Source: Gammaproteobacteria bacterium
Lineage (GTDB): Bacteria > Pseudomonadota > Gammaproteobacteria > Pseudomonadales > Halomonadaceae
DNA: 50,406 nucleotides
Direction of reading: 5' to 3'
NCBI GenBank assembly: GCA_023485185.1
Contig: JAMCZP010000292.1
Location: 1 to 50,406 of the forward strand
A program made the translations under genes and the position numbers. Shown here one piece after another: positions 1 to 8,444 of the stretch. The first letter of the stretch is position 1; each line of letters starts with the position of its first letter. A model generated the notes under the pieces. It was not told the DNA's origin. It was given only the letters and a program-made list of their open reading frames with translations, and made no database searches.

Positions 1-537
1 CAGCACTTTAAAGCAGTCGCCGAGGGCAGCAAGCTACCGGTTATTCTGTATAACGTGCCGAGCCGCACCTGTTCTGATCTCTACAATGAGACCGTCCTTC
101 GGTTGGCTGAAGTGGATAATATTATCGGCCTGAAAGATGCCACGGGGAACCTAGAGCGTGCTGAAGATCTAATCACTCGTCTTAAGGGTAGTGGTTTCAT
201 GCTCTACTCTGGTGACGACGCCACTGCCTGCGACTTTATGTTGATGGGTGGGCATGGTGATATCTCCGTTACGGCTAATGTTGCACCACAGGCCATGCAT
301 GATCTGTGTGCGGCAGCTGTCGCGGGCGATGCTGATAAGGCACACCAAATTAATACACGTTTGATGCCGCTGCATACCAACCTGGGGATAGAGTCAAATC
401 CTATTCCGGTGAAGTGGGCGTTGCATCGTATGGGTTACGCAGACGCGGGTATTCGCTTACCGCTGACTTGGTTGTCGGAAAAATACCACGCTACGGTCAG
501 CGAAGCGTTGCAGCTGGCGGGCGTCGTAGAGGAGTAA
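1..537 (+). CDS. dapA: 4-hydroxy-tetrahydrodipicolinate synthase, 3' part only
   Basis: The reading frame is open from the first base, so this is the C-terminal 178 residues of a gene that begins before the window. DapA condenses pyruvate with aspartate semialdehyde in the diaminopimelate/lysine pathway, in the cytosol. The fragment starts just before the YNVPSRT motif, whose Tyr (fragment residue 17) corresponds to E. coli Tyr133. It carries GLKDATGN, whose Lys (fragment residue 45) corresponds to the Schiff-base Lys161. The offset of 116 holds for both residues, so no indel lies between them. E. coli has Gly after PSRT where this protein has Cys. The order dapA-bamC-purC is the same as in E. 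coli. The family call is secure; only the 5' end is missing. Confidence 0.95.
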   Translation, partial: QHFKAVAEGSKLPVILYNVPSRTCSDLYNETVLRLAEVDNIIGLKDATGNLERAEDLITRLKGSGFMLYSGDDATACDFMLMGGHGDISVTANVAPQAMHDLCAAAVAGDADKAHQINTRLMPLHTNLGIESNPIPVKWALHRMGYADAGIRLPLTWLSEKYHATVSEALQLAGVVEE

Positions 538-615
538 CCCGGCGCGAACCCCTTTGCTACCCGGCTCTCGAATTTAGAGGGCTGGGTAACTGAATTGTTG
601 ACTTAAGGTGGCTTG

Positions 616-1599
616 ATGAGCTCTGTGCTTAAAAAACGTGCGCTTAAATGGATACCGCTAGCACTCGCAACGGCTGTCACACTGGCAGGCTGCGCGCGCG
701 ATGGTTATTACCACGACCGTAACCTGGATTATACCGAAGCCGCTCCGGCGCCTCCTCTGGTACTGCCTGAGACTCGCAATACACAGCGCTACCGGGATGC
801 ATTGCCCATTCCTCAAATCGCTGGTCAAGGGCCTCGTCTTCAGGAAGCGGCTGATATTCGCCCGCCGCAGTCATTGACGATCGGTAGCGGCTTAGAGCCT
901 GAATATGTGGAGCGTCGCCAAGTGGGTGACCAAACGTGGTTAGTGGTCGCTGCCGATACTGGAACGGTTTGGCCCCAGTTGGAAGAGTTTGTGCGTAGCC
1001 GTCAGTTAGCGGTTCAGGAAAGTAGTGCTTCTCAGGGTATTATCGTCACCTCCCAAGCTGACTTGCGTCTACAAAGTGCCTTGCGCGCAGGTAGTAGTGA
1101 AGTGCGCTGTGAGCGCGGCGGGCAAGTCATGACCAGCTGTTTGGATGCATTGGAAAGCCACTTGAGTTCGCGTAGTGCGTCTGCCAGCGTTTCCTCTTCG
1201 TGGACCGCTCAGCGCCTGACCAGTGAGCAGACAATACAGGTTCGCCAGCAGGGTGATGAGTGGGAAGTGGTTATCCCCCAGCCTATTGATCGTGTCTGGG
1301 CCGAGCTGAACCACTATCTTGAGCTGGATTTCACCCAGGAAGGCCAGCGTGATTTGCTGGCAGCCGACCCCAGTGGGCACGAATTCCTGGTTGAGTACAT
1401 GACCCTGGAAGAACGCAATCGCAATCCGCTACAAATCGTCTTTAGTTCGGATGTGCGCAAGATGTCGCAAGAAATTCGCCTTGCCTTAGAGAGTAACGGC
1501 GACCAAACGATTCTGCGTGCGATCAATGCCAGCGAAAGGCGCTTTAGCGCTGCTGATCAGCGCGAGTTGCTTGAGCGTGTCTCCGGCTATTTACGTTAA
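616..1599 (+). CDS. bamC: Outer membrane assembly lipoprotein BamC
   Basis: BamC is a lipoprotein of the BAM complex, which inserts beta-barrel proteins into the outer membrane. The protein has 327 residues (E. coli about 344). It opens with a basic n-region and a hydrophobic stretch ending in the lipobox LAGC, followed by a low-complexity, flexible segment typical of BamC and the conserved ADIRPP stretch. Two helix-grip-like domains fill the rest. I chose the ATG at 616 over the TTG at 613 because AAGGTGG at 605-611 is better spaced for the ATG. It lies 78 bp after dapA and 32 bp before purC, as in E. coli, so it may be cotranscribed with dapA. Confidence 0.9.
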   Translation: MSSVLKKRALKWIPLALATAVTLAGCARDGYYHDRNLDYTEAAPAPPLVLPETRNTQRYRDALPIPQIAGQGPRLQEAADIRPPQSLTIGSGLEPEYVERRQVGDQTWLVVAADTGTVWPQLEEFVRSRQLAVQESSASQGIIVTSQADLRLQSALRAGSSEVRCERGGQVMTSCLDALESHLSSRSASASVSSSWTAQRLTSEQTIQVRQQGDEWEVVIPQPIDRVWAELNHYLELDFTQEGQRDLLAADPSGHEFLVEYMTLEERNRNPLQIVFSSDVRKMSQEIRLALESNGDQTILRAINASERRFSAADQRELLERVSGYLR

Positions 1600-1631
1600 T
1601 TTATTAATCCTTGACCCCTTTCGGAGCTCCC

Positions 1632-2348
1632 ATGGAAAAGCGCCAAGAACTCTACGCCGGTAAGGCGAAATCTGTATATACCACTGACGATCCTGATTTG
1701 TTGGTACTGCATTTTCGCGATGACACCAGCGCCTTTGATGGTAAGAAAAAAGAGTCGCTCGCCCGTAAGGGAATGGTTAATAACATCTTCAATGCGTTCA
1801 TTATGGAGCGATTGCAGGAAGCGGGTATTCCGACCCACTTTGAAAAGCAGCTCTCTGATACGGAAAGTCTGGTCAAAAAGATGCAGATGATTCCGGTAGA
1901 GTGTGTGGTGCGCAATATTGCCGCTGGTGGCTTGGTAAAACGTCTTGGCGTGGAAGAGGGTACTGCGCTTAACCCGCCGACCTTTGAATTGTTCCTGAAA
2001 AACGATGAGAAGGGCGACCCGATGATTAACGAGTCGCTGGCGGAAACCTTTGGTTGGGCCACGCCAGAGCAACTGTCCAAAATGAAGGTGTTAACGTTTA
2101 AGGTTAACCACATCCTCAAAGCACTGTTCGCTGAAGGCGATATGTTGCTGGTGGATTACAAACTTGAGTTTGGCGTATTCAAAGGTGAGGTAGTGCTCGG
2201 TGATGAGTTCTCGCCTGATGGCTGCCGCTTATGGGATGCCAACACCCGTGAGAAGCTGGATAAAGATCGCTTCCGTCAGGGATTGGGCGGCGTGATTGAA
2301 GCATACGAAGAAGTTGGCCGCCGCCTGGGTATTACCTTTCCAGCCTGA
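1632..2348 (+). CDS. purC: Phosphoribosylaminoimidazole-succinocarboxamide synthase
   Basis: PurC (SAICAR synthetase) joins CAIR to aspartate with ATP in de novo purine synthesis. The 238-residue length matches the E. coli enzyme (237). The N-terminus [16 protein letters not shown] carries the family's GKAK nucleotide-binding start. [14 protein letters not shown] and the [10 protein letters not shown] stretch are typical of the family. The ATG at 1632 is preferred over an upstream in-frame TTG at 1611 because GGAG at 1623-1626 is correctly placed and the product then aligns with E. coli PurC from residue 1. The gene ends 10 bp before the convergent trmO. Confidence 0.96.
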   Translation: MEKRQELYAGKAKSVYTTDDPDLLVLHFRDDTSAFDGKKKESLARKGMVNNIFNAFIMERLQEAGIPTHFEKQLSDTESLVKKMQMIPVECVVRNIAAGGLVKRLGVEEGTALNPPTFELFLKNDEKGDPMINESLAETFGWATPEQLSKMKVLTFKVNHILKALFAEGDMLLVDYKLEFGVFKGEVVLGDEFSPDGCRLWDANTREKLDKDRFRQGLGGVIEAYEEVGRRLGITFPA

Positions 2349-2358
2349 GCATCCGTTA

Positions 2359-3099
2359 CTATCGGTTAGAGTAAATGTCGATAGCCATCACCTCTAAGGT
2401 GGTGGCTTCGTCTTTTTGGTGCGCACGAAATTTTACGTCTACATCCCGCAGCCGCACGCCATAAAGCTTGTCGGCGTTAGTCTCCTTTTGCTTATAAGCG
2501 GGCCTTGGGTCCTGGCTAAGTACCTGCTCGATGAGCGCATATAGCGTGGCACCGTCCTGCCGCTTGGCAACAAACGCCAGCGCGGTGGGATGAAAGCTGA
2601 CGTTTATCAGGGCGGGCGCCTGCGGGGCAAAGCCAGCCTGGGCATCGGGGCGGGATTCGGCCCAGGGAAGGTAGGGCTTGATATCGACGACCGGCGTGCC
2701 GCTAACCAGATCGCAGCCCTGTAGCTGTAGAGACACACCGTGCTGGATGTCAATGCCTGCTAGGGTCACCAGCGATAGTCCCAGTCGATTGGGTCGATGG
2801 GTGCTTCGGCTGGCAAAAACGCCTACCTTACGATTTCCCCCCAAACGGGGTGGCCTTACCAGCGGTGTCCAGCGTTCAGGGCTGTGGTGAAAAATAAACG
2901 TCAGCCACAGATGGCTAAAGGCTTCCAGACCACGCACCGCAAGCGGGTCGTTATATGGTTTAGCGAGCACCAACCGGGCGTTCGCGGCGGGGGCAAGCCC
3001 TGGCTGACGCGGGATACCAAATTTATCAGGGTAGTCGCTGATCACGTGACCTATGGGCGTCAGCGAAAAGCGTTCGCTGCCAGGACTAGGCTCCATCAC
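2359..3099 (-). CDS. trmO: tRNA (t6A37)-N6-methyltransferase, TsaA/TrmO family
   Basis: TrmO (formerly TsaA/YaeB) N6-methylates the threonylcarbamoyladenosine at position 37 of certain tRNAs using S-adenosylmethionine. The 246-residue protein has the family landmarks in order: IGHV near the N-terminus, FGIPRQPGL, RGLEAFSHLWL, VRPPRLGGN, GVFASRSTHRPN, GTPVVDIKPYLP and the C-terminal QDPRPAY. E. coli TsaA shows the same blocks. Two adjacent ATG codons (3097-3099 and 3094-3096) could start it, which changes the length by one residue. It is convergent with purC and has no operon partner. The window also holds tsaB, which acts earlier on the same modification, but the two are far apart. Confidence 0.92.
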   Translation of the reverse strand: MMEPSPGSERFSLTPIGHVISDYPDKFGIPRQPGLAPAANARLVLAKPYNDPLAVRGLEAFSHLWLTFIFHHSPERWTPLVRPPRLGGNRKVGVFASRSTHRPNRLGLSLVTLAGIDIQHGVSLQLQGCDLVSGTPVVDIKPYLPWAESRPDAQAGFAPQAPALINVSFHPTALAFVAKRQDGATLYALIEQVLSQDPRPAYKQKETNADKLYGVRLRDVDVKFRAHQKDEATTLEVMAIDIYSNR

Positions 3100-3234
3100 A
3101 CTGCCTTTTACGAGGATTAGTGGGCGTAGTATAAAGCAGCCCGATAGGCCAGGGTGATCAAATAAGACATGACCGGAGAAGGCGTGTTTGAATGCGCATC
3201 AACGAATGATGGTTGAACAGCTCAGAGGTAAGTC

Positions 3235-3762
3235 ATGACAAATAGCGAAGAGCATAAGGTGCCGGCTGCAAAGGCTCGCATAATGTATCGCGCGGCGCTG
3301 GCGCGGGACGCGGCCGATCAGGCGGAAGTGTTTTACCACGCAGTGATGCAAGGGGCAGCCACTCACTACACGCTCGCTGAACGACGTGCCTGGGCCCAGG
3401 CACTACCTCGTGAAGCAAGCGCCTGGGCAGTGCGCCAAGCACTGTATACCACCCTGGTGGCGACCTGTGATGGCCGCTGTGTCGGCTTTTTGGAGATGGA
3501 TGTCACCGATGGCCGAATTGAAACGCTATACGTTTGGCCCTCTCTAGCAGGGAGAGGTATTGGCACTACGCTGTTGGTGCATGCGGAACGCATGCTATTA
3601 GAGCAGGGCGTTGGGCGGGTCGAGATGGAAGTAAGTCTGGTGCTTTATGAGCGCCTGCTACGCCGCGGCTGGGAGAGCCTGGGCGAGCAGTGGGTTGAGC
3701 GCAGCGGAGAGTCGCTCAAGCGCTATCGACTCTCCAAACCATTGAACGCTGTCGAAACCTAA
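3235..3762 (+). CDS. GNAT-family N-acetyltransferase
   Basis: This 175-residue protein has the acetyl-CoA-binding motif A of GNAT enzymes. LYVWPSLAGRGIGTTLL contains the (Q/R)xxGxG pyrophosphate loop (GRGIG), preceded by the usual beta strand and followed by an alpha helix. A C-terminal strand-helix with YERLLRRGWE resembles motif B. The substrate cannot be told from sequence, since GNAT enzymes acetylate proteins, antibiotics, polyamines and small metabolites. The start is supported by AGAGGTAA at 3224-3231. It stands alone between trmO (divergent) and nadC (convergent, 22 bp away). Confidence 0.85.
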   Translation: MTNSEEHKVPAAKARIMYRAALARDAADQAEVFYHAVMQGAATHYTLAERRAWAQALPREASAWAVRQALYTTLVATCDGRCVGFLEMDVTDGRIETLYVWPSLAGRGIGTTLLVHAERMLLEQGVGRVEMEVSLVLYERLLRRGWESLGEQWVERSGESLKRYRLSKPLNAVET

Positions 3763-3784
3763 TTGTTTTATAAAACTCGGTCGA

Positions 3785-4639
3785 TTACACGCTATAGCTG
3801 CGGGTAATGCGCATTGATAGATCAATTGAAGCGATATCCTTGGTCAGTACGCCGCTGGAAATACAGTCAACACCAGTGTCGGCAATCGCTCGTAAGGTGG
3901 TGGCATCAACATTGCCAGACGCTTCTAATATGGCACGGCCGCCATTGATCTCAACGGCGACATGTAAATCTTCAATAGCAAAGTTATCGAGCATCACAAT
4001 GTCGGCACCTGCTGCCAATGCCTGATCCAGTTCTTCGAAGGTTTCTACTTCCACTTCAACGGGCAGGTCACTCGCCAATTTGCGCGCCTGAGCCACCGCT
4101 GCCTTGATACCGCCGCAGGCAGCGATGTGGTTCTCTTTGATTAAAAAGGCATCCCATAAGCCTATTCGGTGATTGTGGCCGCCGCCGCAGGTCACCGCAT
4201 ATTTTTGTGCCAGACGCATGCCGGGCAGTGTTTTACGCGTATCGAGCAGACGCACCCCGGTGCCTTCGATCAGGTCAACGTATGCACGGGTGGCGGTGGC
4301 GGTAGCCGAAAGGGTTTGCAGCACATTAAGCGCCGTGCGTTCACCGGTTAGTAGCGCGCGCGCGGGGCCTTCTAGCACTAAAAAGCACTGGCCAGGTTCA
4401 AGCGGGTCGCCGTCAGCTGCTTGCCAGCTTAGGTTGACCCGGCTGTCTAAACAGCGAAATATCTCATCTACCCAGGATGTGCCACATAGTATGGCGGCTT
4501 CACGGGTAATAATCTCTGCGGTGGCCCACTGATTTTCAGGAATCAGTTGCGCGGTAATATCACCCGAGCCAACATCTTCAGCCAACAGGCGAACAGCGCT
4601 GGTGCGGACTTCTTCAGCAAGAGCAGTTTGATCATGCAT
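3785..4639 (-). CDS. nadC: Nicotinate-nucleotide pyrophosphorylase (quinolinate phosphoribosyltransferase)
   Basis: NadC converts quinolinate and PRPP to nicotinate mononucleotide, releasing CO2 and pyrophosphate, in de novo NAD synthesis. The 284-residue protein is close to the usual family length. Signature residues are visible: DTRKT (Arg135, Lys136), CGGGHNHR (about 151-158) and IKENH (167-171), which together build the quinolinate and PRPP site. It is transcribed divergently from ampD with about 80 bp between the chosen starts. This matches the nadC-ampD neighbourhood of E. coli. No strong ribosome-binding site precedes the ATG, but the N-terminus aligns with the family. Confidence 0.95.
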   Translation of the reverse strand: MHDQTALAEEVRTSAVRLLAEDVGSGDITAQLIPENQWATAEIITREAAILCGTSWVDEIFRCLDSRVNLSWQAADGDPLEPGQCFLVLEGPARALLTGERTALNVLQTLSATATATRAYVDLIEGTGVRLLDTRKTLPGMRLAQKYAVTCGGGHNHRIGLWDAFLIKENHIAACGGIKAAVAQARKLASDLPVEVEVETFEELDQALAAGADIVMLDNFAIEDLHVAVEINGGRAILEASGNVDATTLRAIADTGVDCISSGVLTKDIASIDLSMRITRSYSV

Positions 4640-4719
4640 GGCGGTGAGTTCTCTGAATATCGTCGAGTGTGTCCGGCATTGTAGTGAAAAAGAGCGTTAA
4701 GGTAGAGGAGACGTTGTGC

Positions 4720-5301
4720 ATGAAACAAAAGCAAGCCCTAGACGGCTGGTGGGAGAGTGCACGCAAAGTCGTCTCTCCCAATTATGATGCGCGACCTTCG
4801 GGCGAAGTCTCGTTGCTAGTGATCCACGCAATCAGCCTTCCGCCAGGAAGATTTAGTGGTGATGCCATTGAAGCGCTGTTTACCAATAACCTAGTGGTAG
4901 ACGAACACCCCTTTTTTGCTGAGATTGCTCATTTAAGGGTCTCAGCCCATTTGCTAATACGTCGCAACGGTGAGTGTATTCAGTTTGTCGATACCGACCA
5001 GCGTGCTTGGCATGCAGGGCGCTCTTGTTGGTGGGATGGGCTTAATAGGCAGTGGCGAGGGGCGCTAAATGATTTTTCAGTGGGAGTTGAGCTGGAGGGC
5101 GACGACATAACGCCTTTCACGAAAGCCCAGTACAAAGCTCTGGTTGAAGCCGTAAGATGGTTGAAGTCCCGCTACCCTCAACTTGATCGTTCACGAATTA
5201 CCAGCCATGCACGGGTAGCACCTTTGCGTAAAACGGATCCAGGACCGGCATTTGATTGGGCCTATTTCGCTCAGCGACTATCGTCGAGCGGGAAAAGCTG
5301 A
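4720..5301 (+). CDS. ampD: 1,6-anhydro-N-acetylmuramyl-L-alanine amidase
   Basis: AmpD is the cytosolic zinc amidase that removes the peptide from anhydro-muropeptides during cell-wall recycling, which keeps AmpC-type beta-lactamase inducers low. I chose the ATG at 4720 because AGAGGAG at 4704-4710 is well placed for it; an in-frame GTG at 4669 would add 17 residues. The resulting 193-residue protein has the expected zinc ligands: His36, His163 and Asp173. The last two are spaced ten apart as in E. coli (His154/Asp164). RKTDPGPAFDWA and the core Glu in VELEG are also present. Two differences from E. coli AmpD are visible near the site: Ala37 where E. coli has Asn35, and Leu169 just before RKTDP where E. 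coli has Asp. ampE does not follow. Confidence 0.92.
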   Translation: MKQKQALDGWWESARKVVSPNYDARPSGEVSLLVIHAISLPPGRFSGDAIEALFTNNLVVDEHPFFAEIAHLRVSAHLLIRRNGECIQFVDTDQRAWHAGRSCWWDGLNRQWRGALNDFSVGVELEGDDITPFTKAQYKALVEAVRWLKSRYPQLDRSRITSHARVAPLRKTDPGPAFDWAYFAQRLSSSGKS

Positions 5302-5713
5302 GAAATACAGCCTTCGTCCTTTTAGGGCTGAGTAAGTGCTTCATTAGTGGATAAATAAAACGGTAGTTTAATTACACTTCACTGGTAGTTAGTCGCTACG
5401 ACGAATGTTCTAGATATTGCTTATGTTGCAGTGCAATAGTTTGTTTTCGATAGGCTTTTTCACTGTGCCAGAATTGGCAGCGTGGCGACTTTGAGGTATC
5501 TTCCTATATACAAAAGGCTAACTTTTACGACATTTGTGTAGCTTTACTACATCAAGACGCACGTAGCTTGTTGAATGTAGAGCGAAAACCCTTACCCGGC
5601 GTTCATTCGCTGGCGGATTGTTGGCGCGTGGTGGTATCACAAACCCGCCACCGTTCCAGGCCCCACGGGTTAGCGGGGCTTATTGTCATTTATCGTCATT
5701 CGGAGAGACCTCT
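5302..5713. other. Intergenic region upstream of aceE
   Basis: This 412-bp gap contains no convincing gene. A possible promoter for aceE is annotated separately at 5474-5502. An in-frame upstream extension of aceE (from about 5618) exists but lacks family similarity and a ribosome-binding site. No ampE, aroP or pdhR homologue occupies the space, unlike in E. coli. I saw no clear PdhR-type operator (ATTGGT spaced by three bases from ACCAAT). Confidence 0.6.
5474..5502 (+). promoter_or_regulatory. Predicted sigma-70 promoter for aceEF
   Basis: TTGGCA (5474-5479) and TATCTT (5497-5502) are separated by 17 bp, giving a fair match to the -35/-10 consensus. It would leave a 5' leader of about 200 nt before aceE. 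This is a prediction from pattern only; other AT-rich segments in the same gap could serve instead. Confidence 0.3.
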
Positions 5714-8386
5714 ATGAGTCTGGAGACAAGAGAAGATCTCGATCCGATCGAAACTACGGAATGGATTGATTCCCTAGAATCGGTACTGGATCGTGAGGGC
5801 GAAGATCGTGCCCGCTACCTGATGACCCGCCTGGCGGATCGCCTGCGCCGGGACGGGATGAAGGTGCCCTTCTCGGTGACAACCCCGCACCGTAATACGA
5901 TCCCGGTTCATCGTGAAGCACCGATGCCTGGCGATCTGTTCATGGAGCGTCGTATCCGCTCCTTGATTCGCTATAATGCGATTGCGCAGGTTATTCGTAA
6001 TAACCGCGCTAACCCGGGCTTGGGCGGTCACATCGCTAGCTTTATGTCATCGGCAACACTCTATGACGTAGGCTTTAACCACTTTTTCCGCGCCGCCAAA
6101 GACGATTTTGCCGGCGACCTGATTTATATCCAGGGGCATGTGGCGCCGGGCATCTATGCTCGCTCCTATCTGGAAGGCCGCTTGTCAGAAGAGCAGATGG
6201 ACAAGTTCCGTCGCGAAGTCGACGGCGATGGTCTTTCCTCGTATCCGCACCCATGGCTAATGCCGGACTACTGGCAGTTCCCCACCGTCTCCATGGGCCT
6301 TGGCCCCATTCAGGCGATCTATCAAGCCCACGTAATGAAGTACCTGCATCACCGTGAGCTGAAAGATATGCACGACCGTAAGATCTGGTGCTTTATGGGT
6401 GACGGCGAGTGTGATGAGCCGGAATCCTTGGGCGCTATTTCGCTGGCGGGCCGTGAGAACCTTGATAACCTGATCTTCGTTATCAACTGCAACCTCCAGC
6501 GTTTGGATGGCCCTGTGCGCGGCAACTCCCGCGTCATGGACGAGTTCGAAGGCGTTTTCCGCGGTGCTGGCTGGAACGTGATCAAGGTGGTATGGGGTCG
6601 CCACTGGGATCCGCTGTTCGAGAAGGATAAGAAAGGTATCCTTCAGAAGCGAATGGACGAAGCGGTCGACGGTGAGTACCAGAACTACAAAGCCAACGGC
6701 GGCGCGTACACTCGCGAGCACTTCTTTGGTAAGTATCCAGAAACTGAAGCGATGGTCAAAGACCTCTCTGATGAAGATATCTGGAAGCTTAATCGCGGTG
6801 GTCACGATCCGTTTAAGGTTTATGCGGCGTATCACGAAGCGGTTAATACCACTAACGGTAAGCCTACTGTCATCCTGGCGCACACCGTTAAAGGCTACGG
6901 CATGGGTAGCGGCGATGGCGAAGCGGCCAACGAAGCGCACCAGGTTAAGAGTATGGAGTACGAGGCGCTTAAGACATTCCGCGATCGCTTCGGTATCCCA
7001 TTAACCGATGAGCAGCTAAAAGATGTGCCTTACTATAAGCCGGAAGATGATTCTCCTGAGCTTAAGTACATGCATCTGCAGCGTGAGCGCTTAAATGGCT
7101 ATCTGCCAAGTCGTCGTAGTGACTTCGACGCGCTGGAGATTCCTGCCCTTGAAGATAAAACCTTTGCCTCGCAGATGGTGGGCTCAAAAGGCCGTGAAGT
7201 TTCCACCACCATGTCGTTTGTGCGGATACTGAATGGTTTGGTCAAGGACAAGCAGCTTGGCAAGCTGGTGGTGCCGATTATCCCTGATGAAGCACGTACT
7301 TTCGGTATGGAAGGTATGTTCCGTCAGTTAGGTATTTATACCGCCGAAGGCCAGAAGTATGAGCCGGTGGATAAAGGCCAGATCATGTACTACCGCGAGG
7401 ACCAGAAAGGTCAGGTTCTCGAAGAAGGTATTACCGAAGCGGGCGCGATGTCTGCCTGGATTGCTGCGGCAACGTCCTACAGCAACAACCACGTCACGCT
7501 ACTGCCATTCTATATCTACTACTCCATGTTTGGTTTCCAGCGTATTGGTGACTTGGCGTGGGCGGCGGGTGACCTGCAGGCGCGCGGCTTTATGGTTGGC
7601 GGCACCGCAGGGCGTACAACGCTTAACGGCGAAGGCTTACAGCACCAGGATGGTCACAGCCTGATCCAGGCTTCCACCATTCCTAACTGCCGCAGCTATG
7701 ACCCGACCTATGCTCATGAAGTAGCCGTGATCGTTCAGGATGGTTTGAAGCGCATGTTCACCGATAAGGAGAACTGCTTCTACTACCTCACGGTGATGAA
7801 CGAGAACTACGAGCACCCAGCACTAGAAAACGTACCCACCGACGATATCGTCAAAGGTATGTACCTGCTGCGCGAAACCCAGGGTGATAAAGGCCGCGTT
7901 CAACTGCTCGGTTCAGGCACTATTCTGCGCGAAGTAGAAGCTGCCGCTGAACTGCTGGCTAACGACTGGGGTATTGGCGCCGACATCTGGAGCGTGACCA
8001 GCTTTAACGAGCTGCGTCGTGAAGCTTTGCTGTTGGACCGTGAAGCCTTCCTGAATCCTGATGCTGAGGCATTTAAGCCTCATGTCACAAAGTGCTTGGA
8101 AGGTCGCGATGGCCCGATTATCGCGTCTACCGACTACATGAAACTCTACGCCGACCAAGTGCGCGCTTGGGTACCGGGTGACTACACTGTATTGGGTACC
8201 GATGGCTTTGGCCGTTCAGACACACGCGAGAAGCTACGTTACTTCTTCGAAGTAGATCGCTACTTCGTGACGGTAGCAGCGCTGCGTGCACTGGCTGACC
8301 GGGGCGAGATTGATCGCAAGCTTGTGGGTGAAGCGCTGAAGAAGTACGGCATTGATGCCAATAAGCCTAACCCGCTGACTAGCTAA
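5714..8386 (+). CDS. aceE: Pyruvate dehydrogenase E1 component (homodimeric type)
   Basis: AceE decarboxylates pyruvate with thiamine diphosphate and transfers the acetyl group to the lipoyl arms of AceF, as E1 of the pyruvate dehydrogenase complex. The ATG at 5714 follows GGAGAGA (5702-5708) and gives 890 residues (E. coli 887). The diphosphate-binding motif runs from GDGECDEPES (residues 229-238) to NCNLQ (258-262). The metal ligands Asp230 and Asn260 fall at the same numbers as in E. coli. The protein is full length and undisturbed through its C-terminal domain. aceF follows after 58 bp, so the two are very likely one operon. The usual third partner, lpd, is not found downstream. Confidence 0.97.
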   Translation: MSLETREDLDPIETTEWIDSLESVLDREGEDRARYLMTRLADRLRRDGMKVPFSVTTPHRNTIPVHREAPMPGDLFMERRIRSLIRYNAIAQVIRNNRANPGLGGHIASFMSSATLYDVGFNHFFRAAKDDFAGDLIYIQGHVAPGIYARSYLEGRLSEEQMDKFRREVDGDGLSSYPHPWLMPDYWQFPTVSMGLGPIQAIYQAHVMKYLHHRELKDMHDRKIWCFMGDGECDEPESLGAISLAGRENLDNLIFVINCNLQRLDGPVRGNSRVMDEFEGVFRGAGWNVIKVVWGRHWDPLFEKDKKGILQKRMDEAVDGEYQNYKANGGAYTREHFFGKYPETEAMVKDLSDEDIWKLNRGGHDPFKVYAAYHEAVNTTNGKPTVILAHTVKGYGMGSGDGEAANEAHQVKSMEYEALKTFRDRFGIPLTDEQLKDVPYYKPEDDSPELKYMHLQRERLNGYLPSRRSDFDALEIPALEDKTFASQMVGSKGREVSTTMSFVRILNGLVKDKQLGKLVVPIIPDEARTFGMEGMFRQLGIYTAEGQKYEPVDKGQIMYYREDQKGQVLEEGITEAGAMSAWIAAATSYSNNHVTLLPFYIYYSMFGFQRIGDLAWAAGDLQARGFMVGGTAGRTTLNGEGLQHQDGHSLIQASTIPNCRSYDPTYAHEVAVIVQDGLKRMFTDKENCFYYLTVMNENYEHPALENVPTDDIVKGMYLLRETQGDKGRVQLLGSGTILREVEAAAELLANDWGIGADIWSVTSFNELRREALLLDREAFLNPDAEAFKPHVTKCLEGRDGPIIASTDYMKLYADQVRAWVPGDYTVLGTDGFGRSDTREKLRYFFEVDRYFVTVAALRALADRGEIDRKLVGEALKKYGIDANKPNPLTS

Positions 8387-8444
8387 ACCGCTGCCCGGCG
8401 GGCGATTGCCCGTCGGCTCGATCCGATTTGGAAGGAGCGCGACC

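Noticed and set aside
5618..5713. Upstream extension of aceE
   Set aside because: The 32 extra residues resemble no AceE N-terminus, and the ATG at 5714 has the good ribosome-binding site and the expected numbering of metal ligands.
6257..6940. 227-codon open frame antisense to aceE
   Set aside because: It lies wholly inside a conserved gene, shows no family likeness and reads like a codon-bias shadow.
8406..8444. Upstream extension of aceF from a TTG at 8406
   Set aside because: The added 13 residues are not conserved, and GAAGGAG is placed for the TTG at 8445.
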